A stretch of DNA of 37,064 nt. Origin: Candidatus Aminicenantota bacterium. GTDB taxonomy: Bacteria; Acidobacteriota; Aminicenantia; Aminicenantales; UBA4085. Numbering within the stretch: position 1 is the stretch's first letter; every line of letters starts with the position of its first letter. Both the position numbers and the translations under genes were made by a program. Under the pieces are notes generated by a model. That model saw only the letters and a list, made by a program, of their open reading frames with translations, had not been told where the DNA came from and made no database searches. The stretch covers positions 1 through 37,064 of the forward strand of contig JAUYDS010000147.1 in assembly GCA_030691735.1 (NCBI GenBank), in the 5' to 3' direction. Positions 15,921 to 23,905 of this stretch are shown in pieces.

Positions 15921-17174
15921 ATGAGGGACAGACGGCTCCGCTCGTTAATGCTTTTATCGCTGGTCTTTCTGGCTTTCACCCGGATCGCGTCGGCCCAGGA
16001 CGCGGCGGGAGACAAATCGTTGGGCCTGAAGATCGGAGATTCCCGCTATAAGGACAAAATTTTGGAGGTCGCCTCCGACGAGCTCTATTCGGTCGAGACG
16101 GGCAAGCCCATTCCATTCGCCAAGATGATCCAAGAGATGAAGGGAAGCCAGCTCATCCATGTCGGTGAGACGCACAACTCCCTCGCCATGCACGACCTCC
16201 AGCTCAAGATCATCCAGGCTCTCTACGAACAAGACCGCGCGCTCGCCATCGGCCTGGAAATGTTCCCGGCGACGTGCCAGGACGTCCTGACCAAATGGAG
16301 CCTGGGATTCATGTCTGAGGACGAGTTCATCCGTGAGGCCCAGTGGTATGTCAACTGGAATTTCAATTTCGCCTACTACCGGAAGATCTTCCTTTTCGCC
16401 AAAGAGAACAGGATCCCCGTTTATGCGCTCAACGCGCCCAAGGAGATCATCACAAAGATCCGGATGCAGGGCTGGGACGCCCTCCGCGACGAAGAGAAGG
16501 CCCTCGTCCCGAAGCCCGACCTGACCCATCCCGAGCATCGCCAGCTCATCCGGACGATCTTCGAGAGCGCCGACCTTCCGCACCAGATGAAAGGCGCCGG
16601 CCTGGACATGATGTTCGAAGGCCTCTATCGGGCCCAGTCCGCCTGGGACCACGTCATGGCCGCCAAGGCCTTGGAAGGGGCGCGGAAAGAACGGAAAAAG
16701 ATGGTCGTGCTCGCCGGATCCGGTCACCTGATCTATAACCTGGGCATAAACCTGCGCGCGTACCAACAGAGCCAAATGCCCTTCAAAACCGTGATCAGCG
16801 TCTTCGTCGAAAAAGGGAAACCTTCGGCTCAAGTCGCCCGCAGCCTCGGGGATTATCTCTTCGGAGTTCATGAGGAGGCGAGACCCGAGTTCCCCTCGGT
16901 CGGGTTGAGCTTTAAGAAGTTCAAAGGGATCGACAATCTCGTGATCGACGTCAAGCCCATGGATGGCGTCGCCCTGGGCCGGGATTTTGAAAAAGGGGAT
17001 ATTGTCCTGTCCGTCGACGGCAAGGCCTATACCGACATCAACGAGCTGCGAACCACCCTGGCCCGGTTCAAGTGGGATGAGGAAGTGAAATTCCGCCTCT
17101 TGCGGGCCGCTCAGGAAAAGGACATTGTTCTGAAGTTCGCGGAACTCCCGCCGCCTGCGGAGACGAAGAAATAA
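15921..17174 (+). CDS. exported ChaN/Tiki-like protein with C-terminal PDZ domain
   Basis: 417 residues. Signal peptide with cleavage after ASA near residue 25. Residues about 60-300 match the ChaN-type haem-binding/Tiki-like family (PF04187): HVGETHNSLAMHD (80-92), GLEMF (111-115) and AGSGHL (265-270) carry the conserved His/Glu residues. Residues about 340-407 form a PDZ domain (DGVALGRDFEKGDIVLSVDG), usually a peptide-binding module. Family members are linked to iron or haem uptake, and the fold is related to the Tiki metalloproteases, so either haem binding or proteolysis is possible. The start was moved from the ORF-track 14811 to the ATG at 15921 on the basis of GGAGG, the promoter and the signal peptide. 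No TonB-type haem receptor is nearby. Confidence 0.8.
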   Translation: MRDRRLRSLMLLSLVFLAFTRIASAQDAAGDKSLGLKIGDSRYKDKILEVASDELYSVETGKPIPFAKMIQEMKGSQLIHVGETHNSLAMHDLQLKIIQALYEQDRALAIGLEMFPATCQDVLTKWSLGFMSEDEFIREAQWYVNWNFNFAYYRKIFLFAKENRIPVYALNAPKEIITKIRMQGWDALRDEEKALVPKPDLTHPEHRQLIRTIFESADLPHQMKGAGLDMMFEGLYRAQSAWDHVMAAKALEGARKERKKMVVLAGSGHLIYNLGINLRAYQQSQMPFKTVISVFVEKGKPSAQVARSLGDYLFGVHEEARPEFPSVGLSFKKFKGIDNLVIDVKPMDGVALGRDFEKGDIVLSVDGKAYTDINELRTTLARFKWDEEVKFRLLRAAQEKDIVLKFAELPPPAETKK

Positions 17175-17318
17175 GCGGAGGTTGAACGGGACCGAACAGA
17201 CCCGATCGCTCGGTCCTGCGTAGGAGGATGGCCTTTTTCATCGATTCCTCCTTGCCCAGAGGGCTATGCTCTTTATAGCGGATTCGGGGGCGGGACGCAA
17301 ACCCGCGGTGCGTCGTCG

Positions 17319-18011
17319 TCAGGCCCGCCTGTCGATGAAGCGTCTCAATCTTTCGAACGTCAGATAGTCGACGATGAGGCGGAGCATGGTCCAGCCCGAC
17401 ATCGGCCGGGTCTTGACCTCGCAGCGGCCCGCCTTGACGGCCCGGATGATGGCGGGGATGGTCTTTTCGGATTCGACGAGCGTATAGGTCATCCCGAATT
17501 GGGCCAATTTATGGCTGTCGGAATTGCCGACGAGCGGCTTGCCGTACTCCCGCGCCGCAAGGACGCCCTTTTTATTCAGATTCAGAAGCGAATTGTGGTA
17601 GCAGGTGAACTCGACGGCGTCGATATGGCCCAGGAGCGGAAAGAGTCTCGCCTTGAGAGACTTGAAGAGATGGAAGAACGGATGAGGCGCGATGATCAAA
17701 CTGTCCTCGTTTTTGAGGCGCTGGAGGTCGGTCAGCGCATAGCCCTTGGGGTCCGGAGAAAAGCGGGGATTGATGATGACGACGTGGCAGTCATCGGCCG
17801 TGATCTCGATGCCCGGGATCAGCAGGACTCCTTTCCCGGCAGCGTATCGTTCGAGCTCGGGGGTAAAAAGGAGCATGTCGTGATTGGTGATGGCGAGGGC
17901 GTCATAGCCCCTCGCCGCGGCGGCGTCGATGAGCTCGCGCGCCGTATAATGAATGAAGTCCTTGCGGTCTTCTCTCGTGTGGGTGTGAAAATCGATCTTG
18001 AGTTTTTTCAC
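17319..18011 (-). CDS. PHP-domain metal-dependent phosphoesterase
   Basis: 230 residues. The PHP metal-binding motifs are in order: DFHTHTRED near the N-terminus (HxH), AITNHDML, LLIPGIEIT, IAPHPFF and GNSDSH. This fold binds up to three metal ions and hydrolyses phosphoester bonds; relatives include the TrpH/YciV 3',5'-nucleotide phosphatases and histidinol phosphatase. The true substrate is unknown. The GTG at 18011 is chosen because the reading starts directly with KKLKIDFHTHT; the ORF-track extension upstream is low-complexity. No ribosome binding site is visible; instead a strong GC-rich hairpin abuts the start codon. It is the third minus-strand gene after icd and mdh. Confidence 0.75.
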   Translation of the reverse strand: MKKLKIDFHTHTREDRKDFIHYTARELIDAAAARGYDALAITNHDMLLFTPELERYAAGKGVLLIPGIEITADDCHVVIINPRFSPDPKGYALTDLQRLKNEDSLIIAPHPFFHLFKSLKARLFPLLGHIDAVEFTCYHNSLLNLNKKGVLAAREYGKPLVGNSDSHKLAQFGMTYTLVESEKTIPAIIRAVKAGRCEVKTRPMSGWTMLRLIVDYLTFERLRRFIDRRA

Positions 18012-18073
18012 GGGGCGGGACGTCCGTCCCGCCCCCGGCGCCGGATTGCGGTCATCACGGGCCGGGGGCGGGA
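18012..18073 (-). promoter_or_regulatory. two mutually exclusive GC-rich hairpins before the PHP gene
   Basis: In mRNA order on the minus strand there are three arms. A is 18073-18061, B is 18039-18025 and C is 18022-18012, ending at the GTG start. B pairs perfectly with A (13 bp, TCCCGCCCCCGGC on the plus strand) or with C (11 bp, GGGGCGGGACG on the plus strand). Both pairings use 18027-18035, so only one can form. A:B leaves the start free; B:C closes a stem directly against it. This is attenuator-like geometry, but it could also be a dispersed GC-rich repeat acting as the mdh terminator. Confidence 0.5.
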
Positions 18074-18099
18074 TCCCCAGTTCGGTCGAATGGAAAAAA

Positions 18100-19032
18100 T
18101 CAGAGCTTGGTCTCTTCGACTGTCTTGGCCACGACCCCGATCGTCTTCTGGAGCATGGCCTTCTCATCGTCGGCGAGTTTGATCTCGAAGATCTTCTCGA
18201 TGCCCTTGGCCCCGATCAGGCAGGGCACGCCAATGAACAGGCCCTTGACGCCGTATTCGCCTTCGCAGAGGGCCGCGCAAGGGAGGATGCGACGCTTGTT
18301 CTTGAGGTAGGATTCGGCCATGGTGATCGCGCTCCAAGCCGGGCTGAAGAAGGCCGAGCCCTTGCCGAAGAGCTTGACGATCTCGGTGCCAGCCTCCCGG
18401 GTCCGGGTGGCGAGCCTGTCGATCTGCTCCTTCGTGGCGATCTCGTTCAACGGGACGCCGCCGACCGTGGTCAAGCGGGGGAGGGGGACCATGTCCGGTC
18501 CGTGACCGCCCAAGACCGTTCCGGCCACATCCGCCACAGAGACGCCCAGCTCCATGGCGATGAAGGCGCGCCAGCGGGCCGTGTCTAGAGCTCCGGCCAT
18601 GCCGACGACCTGGTTTTTGGGAAACCCGGTCAGCTTGTAAAAGGCATAGACCATCGCGTCGAGCGGGTTCGTGACGATGATGCAGAAGGCCTTCGGGGCA
18701 GACTGCTTCACGCCGGCGGCGACCTGGGTGATGATCTGCAGGTTGACGGCGAGGAGGTCTTCGCGGGTCATGCCGGCCTGGCGCGGTTTGCCCGCGGTAA
18801 CGATGACCACGTCGGCGCCCTCGATGTCCTTGTAGTCGGACGTGCCGACGATGTTGGCGTCGTAGTTGCCGTGGGGAGCCATCTCCATGAGGTCGAGGGC
18901 TTTGCCCTTGGCCGGGTTCTCGAGCTCGGGGATGTCCAGGAGAACGATGTCCCCCATCTCTTTTTGCGCGGCGAGCATGGCCAGAATCTGTCCGATCTGG
19001 CCGCCGCCGATCAGGGCGATCTTCTTTCTCAT
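18100..19032 (-). CDS. mdh: malate dehydrogenase (LDH-like type)
   Basis: NAD-dependent interconversion of malate and oxaloacetate in the TCA cycle. 310 residues. The Rossmann motif GGGQIG is at 9-14, ending with D33 of the LLDIPE strand, which favours NAD. The substrate loop GKPRQAGMTR (81-90) has the Arg typical of malate specificity where LDH has Gln. TNPLD (121-125) follows. The catalytic His is in GGHGPDMVPL (about 177), a slight variant of the usual GGHGDTMVPL. The ATG at 19032 has AAGGAG 8 bases upstream; the ORF track begins one codon earlier at TTG. It lies downstream of icd with a 52-base gap and probably forms one transcript with it. Confidence 0.94.
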   Translation of the reverse strand: MRKKIALIGGGQIGQILAMLAAQKEMGDIVLLDIPELENPAKGKALDLMEMAPHGNYDANIVGTSDYKDIEGADVVIVTAGKPRQAGMTREDLLAVNLQIITQVAAGVKQSAPKAFCIIVTNPLDAMVYAFYKLTGFPKNQVVGMAGALDTARWRAFIAMELGVSVADVAGTVLGGHGPDMVPLPRLTTVGGVPLNEIATKEQIDRLATRTREAGTEIVKLFGKGSAFFSPAWSAITMAESYLKNKRRILPCAALCEGEYGVKGLFIGVPCLIGAKGIEKIFEIKLADDEKAMLQKTIGVVAKTVEETKL

Positions 19033-19072
19033 CAACGCATCTCCTTTTTCAGAATTTAATGGTTCGTCGGGT

Positions 19073-19088
19073 CTGAGCCGAAGCTCAG
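19073..19088 (-). other. UUCG-loop hairpin at the icd stop codon
   Basis: On the minus strand CTGAGC-TTCG-GCTCAG folds into a 6-bp stem closed by a C(UUCG)G tetraloop, covering the icd stop codon. No T-run follows, so it is more likely an intercistronic stability element or an RNA-end stop than an intrinsic terminator. mdh is probably still co-transcribed. Confidence 0.5.
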
Positions 19089-20287
19089 CCTTTGACGTAG
19101 CCTTCCCAGGTCGAAGCGAGCTTCGGGCTCTGCAGCCAGTCCATGACGTAATCGGTGAAAGCGGTCCCGGTCGCCCCGGACGCGCGACCGGTGATGACCA
19201 TCCGCTTTTCGTACTGGCCGGTGATATCGAGCGCCATTTCGAGCGCCTTGCCTTTTTCGGGATAGCCGATGTGCCCGGCGAGCATGGCCGCGGCGCGGAT
19301 CATGCTGCAGGGGTCGGCGTACTGGGCCCGGCCCTCGGTGACCATCCGCGGCGCGGAACCGTGGATCGCTTCGAACATGGCGTATTGCTTGCCGATGTTG
19401 GCGCTCCCGGCCGTGCCGACGCCGCCCTGGAACTCGGCCGCCTCGTCCGTCAGGATGTCGCCGTAGAGGTTGGGCAGAACGAGCACCTGAAAGTCGCGGC
19501 GGCGCTTCTCGTCGATGAGCTTGGCCGTCATGATGTCGATATACCAGTCGTCGACCTCGATCCCCGGATACTCCTTGGCGATGCGGTAGAAGTTCTCCAG
19601 GAAGCGACCGTCCGTGGTTTTGATGACGTTGGCCTTGGTGACGCAAGTCACCCGTTTCCGGCCGTGTTTCTTGGCGTGTTCGAAAGCGAGCCGGCAGATG
19701 CGGTCCGCCCCGGGGGCGCTGATCAGGCGGAAGTCGATGGCGATGTCGGCGTCCACTTCTATACCGTAAGGTCCGAGGGCGTAGAGGTCCTCGGTGTTCT
19801 CGCGGAAGAAGATCCAGTCGATCCCCTGTTTGGGCACGCGGACCGGCCGGACATTGGCGAAGAGGTCGAGCTCTTTCCGCACAGCCACGTTGCAGCTCTC
19901 GATGTTGGGCCAGGGATCGCCCTTGCGGGGCGTGGTCGTGGGGCCCTTGAGCGTAACGTGGTATTTCTTGATCTCGGCCAGGACGTCGTCGGGGATGGCC
20001 TTTTTGTGGGCGGCGCGGTTCTCGATCGTCAATCCTTCGATGTCCTTGATGATGATTTTTCCGTTGGCGACCTCGTCCTTGAGCAGGAAATGCAGGACAC
20101 GCTTGGACTCGGTGGCGATGAACGGTCCGATGCCGTCGCCGGCGAGGATCCCGATCCGGATCGGTTTGATCTTGCCGTAATCGATCCAGTCGGGCATGGC
20201 CTTGATCTTTTCCATGCGGTTCATCTGGACTTCGAGCAATTTGCCGAAATGGGCGGTGGCCCGGTCGATAGCAGCTTTATCCATCAT
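19085..20287 (-). CDS. icd: isocitrate dehydrogenase
   Basis: Oxidative decarboxylation of isocitrate to 2-oxoglutarate. 400 residues, isocitrate/isopropylmalate dehydrogenase family. GDGIG is at about 50-54. The substrate segment GPTTTPRKG followed by ESCNVAVRKELDLFANVRPV has the Ser/Asn and Arg residues of isocitrate enzymes. The metal-binding signature NLYGDILTDEAAEFQGGVG is near 270-290. The TCA neighbours acnB and mdh support isocitrate rather than isopropylmalate or homoisocitrate as substrate. Coenzyme preference was not resolved. Two ATG codons are adjacent at the start, with GGAGGGAGG upstream. It is divergent from acnB across 231 bases. Confidence 0.9.
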   Translation of the reverse strand: MMDKAAIDRATAHFGKLLEVQMNRMEKIKAMPDWIDYGKIKPIRIGILAGDGIGPFIATESKRVLHFLLKDEVANGKIIIKDIEGLTIENRAAHKKAIPDDVLAEIKKYHVTLKGPTTTPRKGDPWPNIESCNVAVRKELDLFANVRPVRVPKQGIDWIFFRENTEDLYALGPYGIEVDADIAIDFRLISAPGADRICRLAFEHAKKHGRKRVTCVTKANVIKTTDGRFLENFYRIAKEYPGIEVDDWYIDIMTAKLIDEKRRRDFQVLVLPNLYGDILTDEAAEFQGGVGTAGSANIGKQYAMFEAIHGSAPRMVTEGRAQYADPCSMIRAAAMLAGHIGYPEKGKALEMALDITGQYEKRMVITGRASGATGTAFTDYVMDWLQSPKLASTWEGYVKG

Positions 20288-20333
20288 ATCGTCCTCCCTC
20301 CAAAATTAATGAACGGAATAATTGAGAACAAAA

Positions 20334-20362
20334 ATTCTATAATTTTTAGAGAGGAAAAGCAA
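20334..20362 (-). promoter_or_regulatory. promoter of icd-mdh
   Basis: Minus strand: TTGCTT (20362-20357), 17-base spacer, TAGAAT (20339-20334). The leader is about 45 bases and AT-rich up to GGAGGGAGG. Confidence 0.55.
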
Positions 20363-20391
20363 CAGGACAGGCCCTCGGGGAAAAAATCATT

Positions 20392-20420
20392 TTGACAATT
20401 TTCCGCCGCCGTTTTATATA
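20392..20420 (+). promoter_or_regulatory. promoter of acnB
   Basis: Perfect TTGACA (20392-20397), 17-base spacer, TATATA (20415-20420). The message would start near 20428, giving a leader of about 90 bases that consists almost entirely of a repeat (next feature). Confidence 0.75.
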
Positions 20421-20430
20421 CTAAATGAAG

Positions 20431-20500
20431 TTGTCATCGCGAGGAGCGCAGCGACGTGGCGATCCGACTCGAAGAGTCGTCTCGCTTTAACGAAGAAATC
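20431..20500 (+). repeat. dispersed GTCATCGCGAGGAGCGCAGCG repeat in the acnB leader
   Basis: TTGTCATCGCGAGGAGCGCA followed by GCGACGTGGCGATCC matches a palindromic intergenic repeat that I know from many unrelated bacterial genomes (the reverse frame gives the spurious RHVAALLAMT peptide). It forms ATCGC/GCGAT pairing and is followed by a separate 6-bp hairpin, CGACTC-GAA-GAGTCG (20465-20479). It sits between the acnB promoter and its TTAGGAG ribosome binding site, so it is transcribed as the leader. Confidence 0.65.
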
Positions 20501-20518
20501 TGGTATTAGGAGCCGGCC

Positions 20519-23056
20519 ATGTTGGACAACTATTTTAAACAGGAAACCGAACGGAAAGCCCTGGGGATCCCTCCGCTGCCGCTGAATCCGGACGAAACGA
20601 AGGAGGTCTGCGACCTCCTCCAGAATCCGCCCGGAGGACGGGCGGAGGTTCTTCTCCATCTTCTCCAAGACCGCGTCGCGCCCGGCGTCGACCCGGCGGC
20701 GAAGGTCAAGGCCGAATGGCTGGTCCGAGTGGCCAAAAAGGAAGCCGCGTCCCCGGTTGTTTCGGGCGAGGATGCTCTCTTCCTGCTGGGGACCATGCGC
20801 GGCGGCTATAACGTCGGGCCGCTGATTGCGTTCCTCGAGGACCCGGGACTGGCCCCGAAGGCCGCCGAAGCTCTGAAGTCCATCGTCCTGGTCTACGGCG
20901 GATTCGAGGCCATCGTCCAGTTGTCCCCTAAAAACAAATATGCCCGCGAGATCCTCAAGTCCTGGGCGGACGGCGAGTGGTTCCTTTCGCGGCCCGAGCT
21001 CCCCGAGGCCCTCAGGCTGAGGGTCTTCAAGGTCGACGGCGAGATCAACACGGACGACTTCTCACCGGCCAAGCATGCCTCGACCCGCCCCGACATTCCT
21101 CTCCATGCCCTGTCGATGGGCGAAACCCGTTTCCCTGGCGGGATCAAGACCATCGCCCAGGTTCAGGCCGAAGGCCACCGGGTCGTGTTCGTCGGGGACG
21201 TGGTGGGAACGGGCTCCTCCCGGAAATCCGCCTGCAATTCCTTGATGTGGCACATCGGCGAAGATATCCCTTTCGTCCCCAACAAACGGCGGGGGGGCAT
21301 AGTTCTGGGCGGCAAGATCGCTCCCATTTTCTTCAATACGACCGAGGACTCCGGCGGGCTGCCGATCGGCGAGACGGATGTGACGGGTCTGAGGACGGGC
21401 CAGGCCATCGTCCTCGACCTGAAAAATCTCGCGATCCGGAACGAAGCGGGCGAAGTCCTGACGAAAGCGGCTTTGAAACCGGCGTCGCTCAGGGACGAAT
21501 TCCGGGCCGGCGGTCGCCTGAATTATATCATCGGCCGGGCTCTGACCAACCGGGCGCGGGCCGTCCTCGGCCTTCCCGAAGCGGCGTTCTTCGTTAAAAC
21601 CGTGAATCCGACGCCGAAGCCGGGCCAGGGCTTCACCCTGGCCCAGAAGATCGTCGGAAAAGCCTGCGGCGTCGACGGAGTCCTGCCCGGTTCGGCCAGC
21701 GAGCCCAGGATGGCCACGGTCGGCTCGCAGGACACGACCGGACCCATGACCGCCGATGAGCTCAAGGAATTGGCCTGTCTCGAATTCCAATGCGATCTGT
21801 TCATGCAGTCCTTCTGCCATACGGCCGCCTATCCGAAGACCGCGGACGTCAAGATGCACCGGACGCTTCCTCCGTTCATCGTCGAGCGGAAAGGCGTCGC
21901 CCTGAAGCCGGGCGACGGGGTTATCCATTCCTGGTTGAACCGGCTGATCCTGCCCGATACGATGGGCACGGGCGGCGACTCCCATACCCGCTTCCCGATC
22001 GGACTGAGCCTCCCCGCCGGATCGGGCTTGGTGGCCTTCGCCGGCGCGCTGGGGTTCATGCCGCTCGACATGTACGAGTCCGTTCTTGTCCGCTTCAAAG
22101 GAGCGCTGAATCCGGGCATCACCCTGCGGGACGTCGTCAACGCCATCCCTTACTTCGCCATCCAGGAAGGATGGCTGACGGTCGCTAAAAAGGGGAAAAA
22201 GAACATTTTCAACGACCGGATCCTGGAGATGGAAGGCCTCGAGGACTTGACCGTCGACCAGGCCTATGAGCTGACCGACGCCTCCGCGGAGCGCTCCGCG
22301 GCCGGCAGCGTCATCGCCCTCAAGCCGGATAAAGTGGCCAGGTTCCTCAAGAGCAATATCGCTCTGATGAAAAAGATGATCGAGCAGGGCTACCGGGACG
22401 CGGAGACCCTCAAGAAAAGAGTCTCCGCTTGCGAAAAATGGCTGGAAAAACCGGTCCTTCTTGAACGGGACAAGACCGCCGAATACGCGGCCGTCCTCGA
22501 GATCGACCTGGCCGCGATCAAGGAACCACTTCTGGCCTGTCCCAACGACCCGGACGATGTCAAGCCGCTGTCGCAGGTCGCGGGGGACCGGATCGAGGAG
22601 GTCTTCATCGGCTCGTGCATGGTTAACATCGGTCATTTCCGCGCTGTGGGGAGGATCTTTGATAAAGCGGCCTATCCGGGAACGCGCATCTGGATCACTC
22701 CACCGACGAAAATGGACGAGATCCAGCTCAAGAAAGAGGGCTTCTACTCGATCTATTCCCAGGTCGGGGCCCGGACCGAGATCCCGGGCTGCTCGTTGTG
22801 CATGGGCAACCAGGCCCGGGTCAAGCCCGGCGCCACGATCATTTCGACCTCGACCCGGAATTTCGATGACCGGATGGGCGACGGAGCCCGTGTCTATCTC
22901 GGGTCGGCGGAATTGGCCGCCGTCGCCGCGCTCAAAGGCCGGCTCCCCACGCCGGAGGAATATCTAGTCGTCATGAAGGAAAAGGTCTTTCCGTTTTCGG
23001 CCGACGTGTACCGCTATCTCCAGTTCGACGAGATGAAGGATTTTTCCTTGTTTTAA
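20519..23056 (+). CDS. acnB: aconitate hydratase B
   Basis: Interconverts citrate and isocitrate with a [4Fe-4S] cluster. The 845 residues are close to the 865 of E. coli AcnB. The AcnB domain order is visible: a HEAT-like helical N-terminus (about 1-160), then the swivel domain (KVDGEINTDDFSPA, GETRFPGG, VGTGSSRKSACNS), then the catalytic domains. Cluster ligands are C700 in GSCMVNIGHF and C758/C761 in PGCSLCMGNQ. GTGGDSHTRFP also fits. In other bacteria AcnB can bind mRNA when iron is low; that is family knowledge, not shown here. The start has TTAGGAG upstream. It is divergent from icd-mdh, so three consecutive TCA steps share one region. Confidence 0.96.
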   Translation: MLDNYFKQETERKALGIPPLPLNPDETKEVCDLLQNPPGGRAEVLLHLLQDRVAPGVDPAAKVKAEWLVRVAKKEAASPVVSGEDALFLLGTMRGGYNVGPLIAFLEDPGLAPKAAEALKSIVLVYGGFEAIVQLSPKNKYAREILKSWADGEWFLSRPELPEALRLRVFKVDGEINTDDFSPAKHASTRPDIPLHALSMGETRFPGGIKTIAQVQAEGHRVVFVGDVVGTGSSRKSACNSLMWHIGEDIPFVPNKRRGGIVLGGKIAPIFFNTTEDSGGLPIGETDVTGLRTGQAIVLDLKNLAIRNEAGEVLTKAALKPASLRDEFRAGGRLNYIIGRALTNRARAVLGLPEAAFFVKTVNPTPKPGQGFTLAQKIVGKACGVDGVLPGSASEPRMATVGSQDTTGPMTADELKELACLEFQCDLFMQSFCHTAAYPKTADVKMHRTLPPFIVERKGVALKPGDGVIHSWLNRLILPDTMGTGGDSHTRFPIGLSLPAGSGLVAFAGALGFMPLDMYESVLVRFKGALNPGITLRDVVNAIPYFAIQEGWLTVAKKGKKNIFNDRILEMEGLEDLTVDQAYELTDASAERSAAGSVIALKPDKVARFLKSNIALMKKMIEQGYRDAETLKKRVSACEKWLEKPVLLERDKTAEYAAVLEIDLAAIKEPLLACPNDPDDVKPLSQVAGDRIEEVFIGSCMVNIGHFRAVGRIFDKAAYPGTRIWITPPTKMDEIQLKKEGFYSIYSQVGARTEIPGCSLCMGNQARVKPGATIISTSTRNFDDRMGDGARVYLGSAELAAVAALKGRLPTPEEYLVVMKEKVFPFSADVYRYLQFDEMKDFSLF

Positions 23057-23078
23057 GCCTGAAGAAGGGAGTCCCAAT

Positions 23079-23837
23079 ATGATCAATCTCGAAGGCCGGA
23101 CGACGATCATCACCGGCGGATCTCGAGGCATCGGGCGGGCGGCCGCGATCCTCTTCGCTGAAGCGGGCAGCGATGTCGCGTTCAATTTCGCCTGCCGGGA
23201 GCAAGCCGCCCTCGAAGTTAAAGCCGAAGTCGAAAAAAAAGGCCGGCGCTGTCTGATCTTCAAGGCCGATATCGCCGAGGAAGCCGAGGTCCGGCGGATG
23301 GTGGAGGGGGTCGCCAAATCATGGGGCCATATCGATGTCCTCGTCAACAACGCCGGGATCTGGACCACCTTAGAGATGGGGGCCATGGACAGCGCCGTCC
23401 TGAAAGAGACGGTCGAGGTCAACATCAACAGCCTGTTCTATTTCTGCGATGCGGTCGTCCCTTATATGAAAAAGAACGGGCGCGGCTCGATCGTCAACGT
23501 CGGCTCGACGGCCGGGGTGAGGGGAGAGGCGCTCCATTCCCACTACGCCGCGTCCAAAGGTGCCATGCACGCCTTGACCAAGTCCCTGGCGGCCGAGCTC
23601 GGCCCGAGCGGCATCCGGGTCAACTGCGTCGCTCCCGGCTGGGTGGACACCGACATGTGCGCCGAGGTCTTCAGCGACGCGGCCTTCAAAGAAAGCGTCC
23701 GGCAATCGATTCCCCTGAAGCGGATCCCCCCGCCCGAGGATATCGCCGGCCCCATCCTCTTCCTGGCCTCTGATCTTGCCCGCCATATCAACGGAGCGAT
23801 CATCAACGTCAACGGAGGATCGGTCCTGTGCGGCTGA
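23079..23837 (+). CDS. short-chain dehydrogenase/reductase (FabG-like)
   Basis: 252 residues, classical SDR. The NAD(P)-binding TGGSRGIG is at residues 12-19, NNAG at 90-93, catalytic Ser at about 143 (GSTAG), and the YxxxK pair is Y156/K160 (YAASK). The C-terminal NVNGG is typical. It resembles 3-oxoacyl-ACP reductase FabG, but no fatty-acid genes are near. It lies 22 bases after acnB with a GGGAG ribosome binding site and no separate promoter, so it is probably co-transcribed with acnB. The substrate is unknown. Confidence 0.85.
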   Translation: MINLEGRTTIITGGSRGIGRAAAILFAEAGSDVAFNFACREQAALEVKAEVEKKGRRCLIFKADIAEEAEVRRMVEGVAKSWGHIDVLVNNAGIWTTLEMGAMDSAVLKETVEVNINSLFYFCDAVVPYMKKNGRGSIVNVGSTAGVRGEALHSHYAASKGAMHALTKSLAAELGPSGIRVNCVAPGWVDTDMCAEVFSDAAFKESVRQSIPLKRIPPPEDIAGPILFLASDLARHINGAIINVNGGSVLCG

Positions 23838-23854
23838 GGGGGCCAAATATTCGC

Positions 23855-23882
23855 TTGACATCGAAAAGAGCCTTATGATAAT
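23855..23882 (+). promoter_or_regulatory. promoter of the M23 peptidase gene
   Basis: Perfect TTGACA (23855-23860), 16-base spacer, GATAAT (23877-23882). The start codon is at 23906, leaving a leader of about 17 bases without a good Shine-Dalgarno sequence. Confidence 0.7.
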
Positions 23883-23905
23883 CATTCAAGCGTATTTGTG
23901 ATGAC

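Noticed and set aside
17189-17216. GGACCGA/TCGGTCC hairpin after the ChaN-PDZ gene as an intrinsic terminator
   Set aside because: The stem is only 7 bp with a 14-base loop, and the nearest T-run is about 14 bases further on, so it does not have terminator form.
21062-22636. 524-aa minus-strand ORF antisense to acnB, and similar long antisense ORFs (for example 1636-2805, 31468-32934, 18866-20395)
   Set aside because: High GC leaves antisense frames open. The products are Arg/Asp/Gly-rich with no domains, and the opposite strand holds a clear conserved gene in each case.
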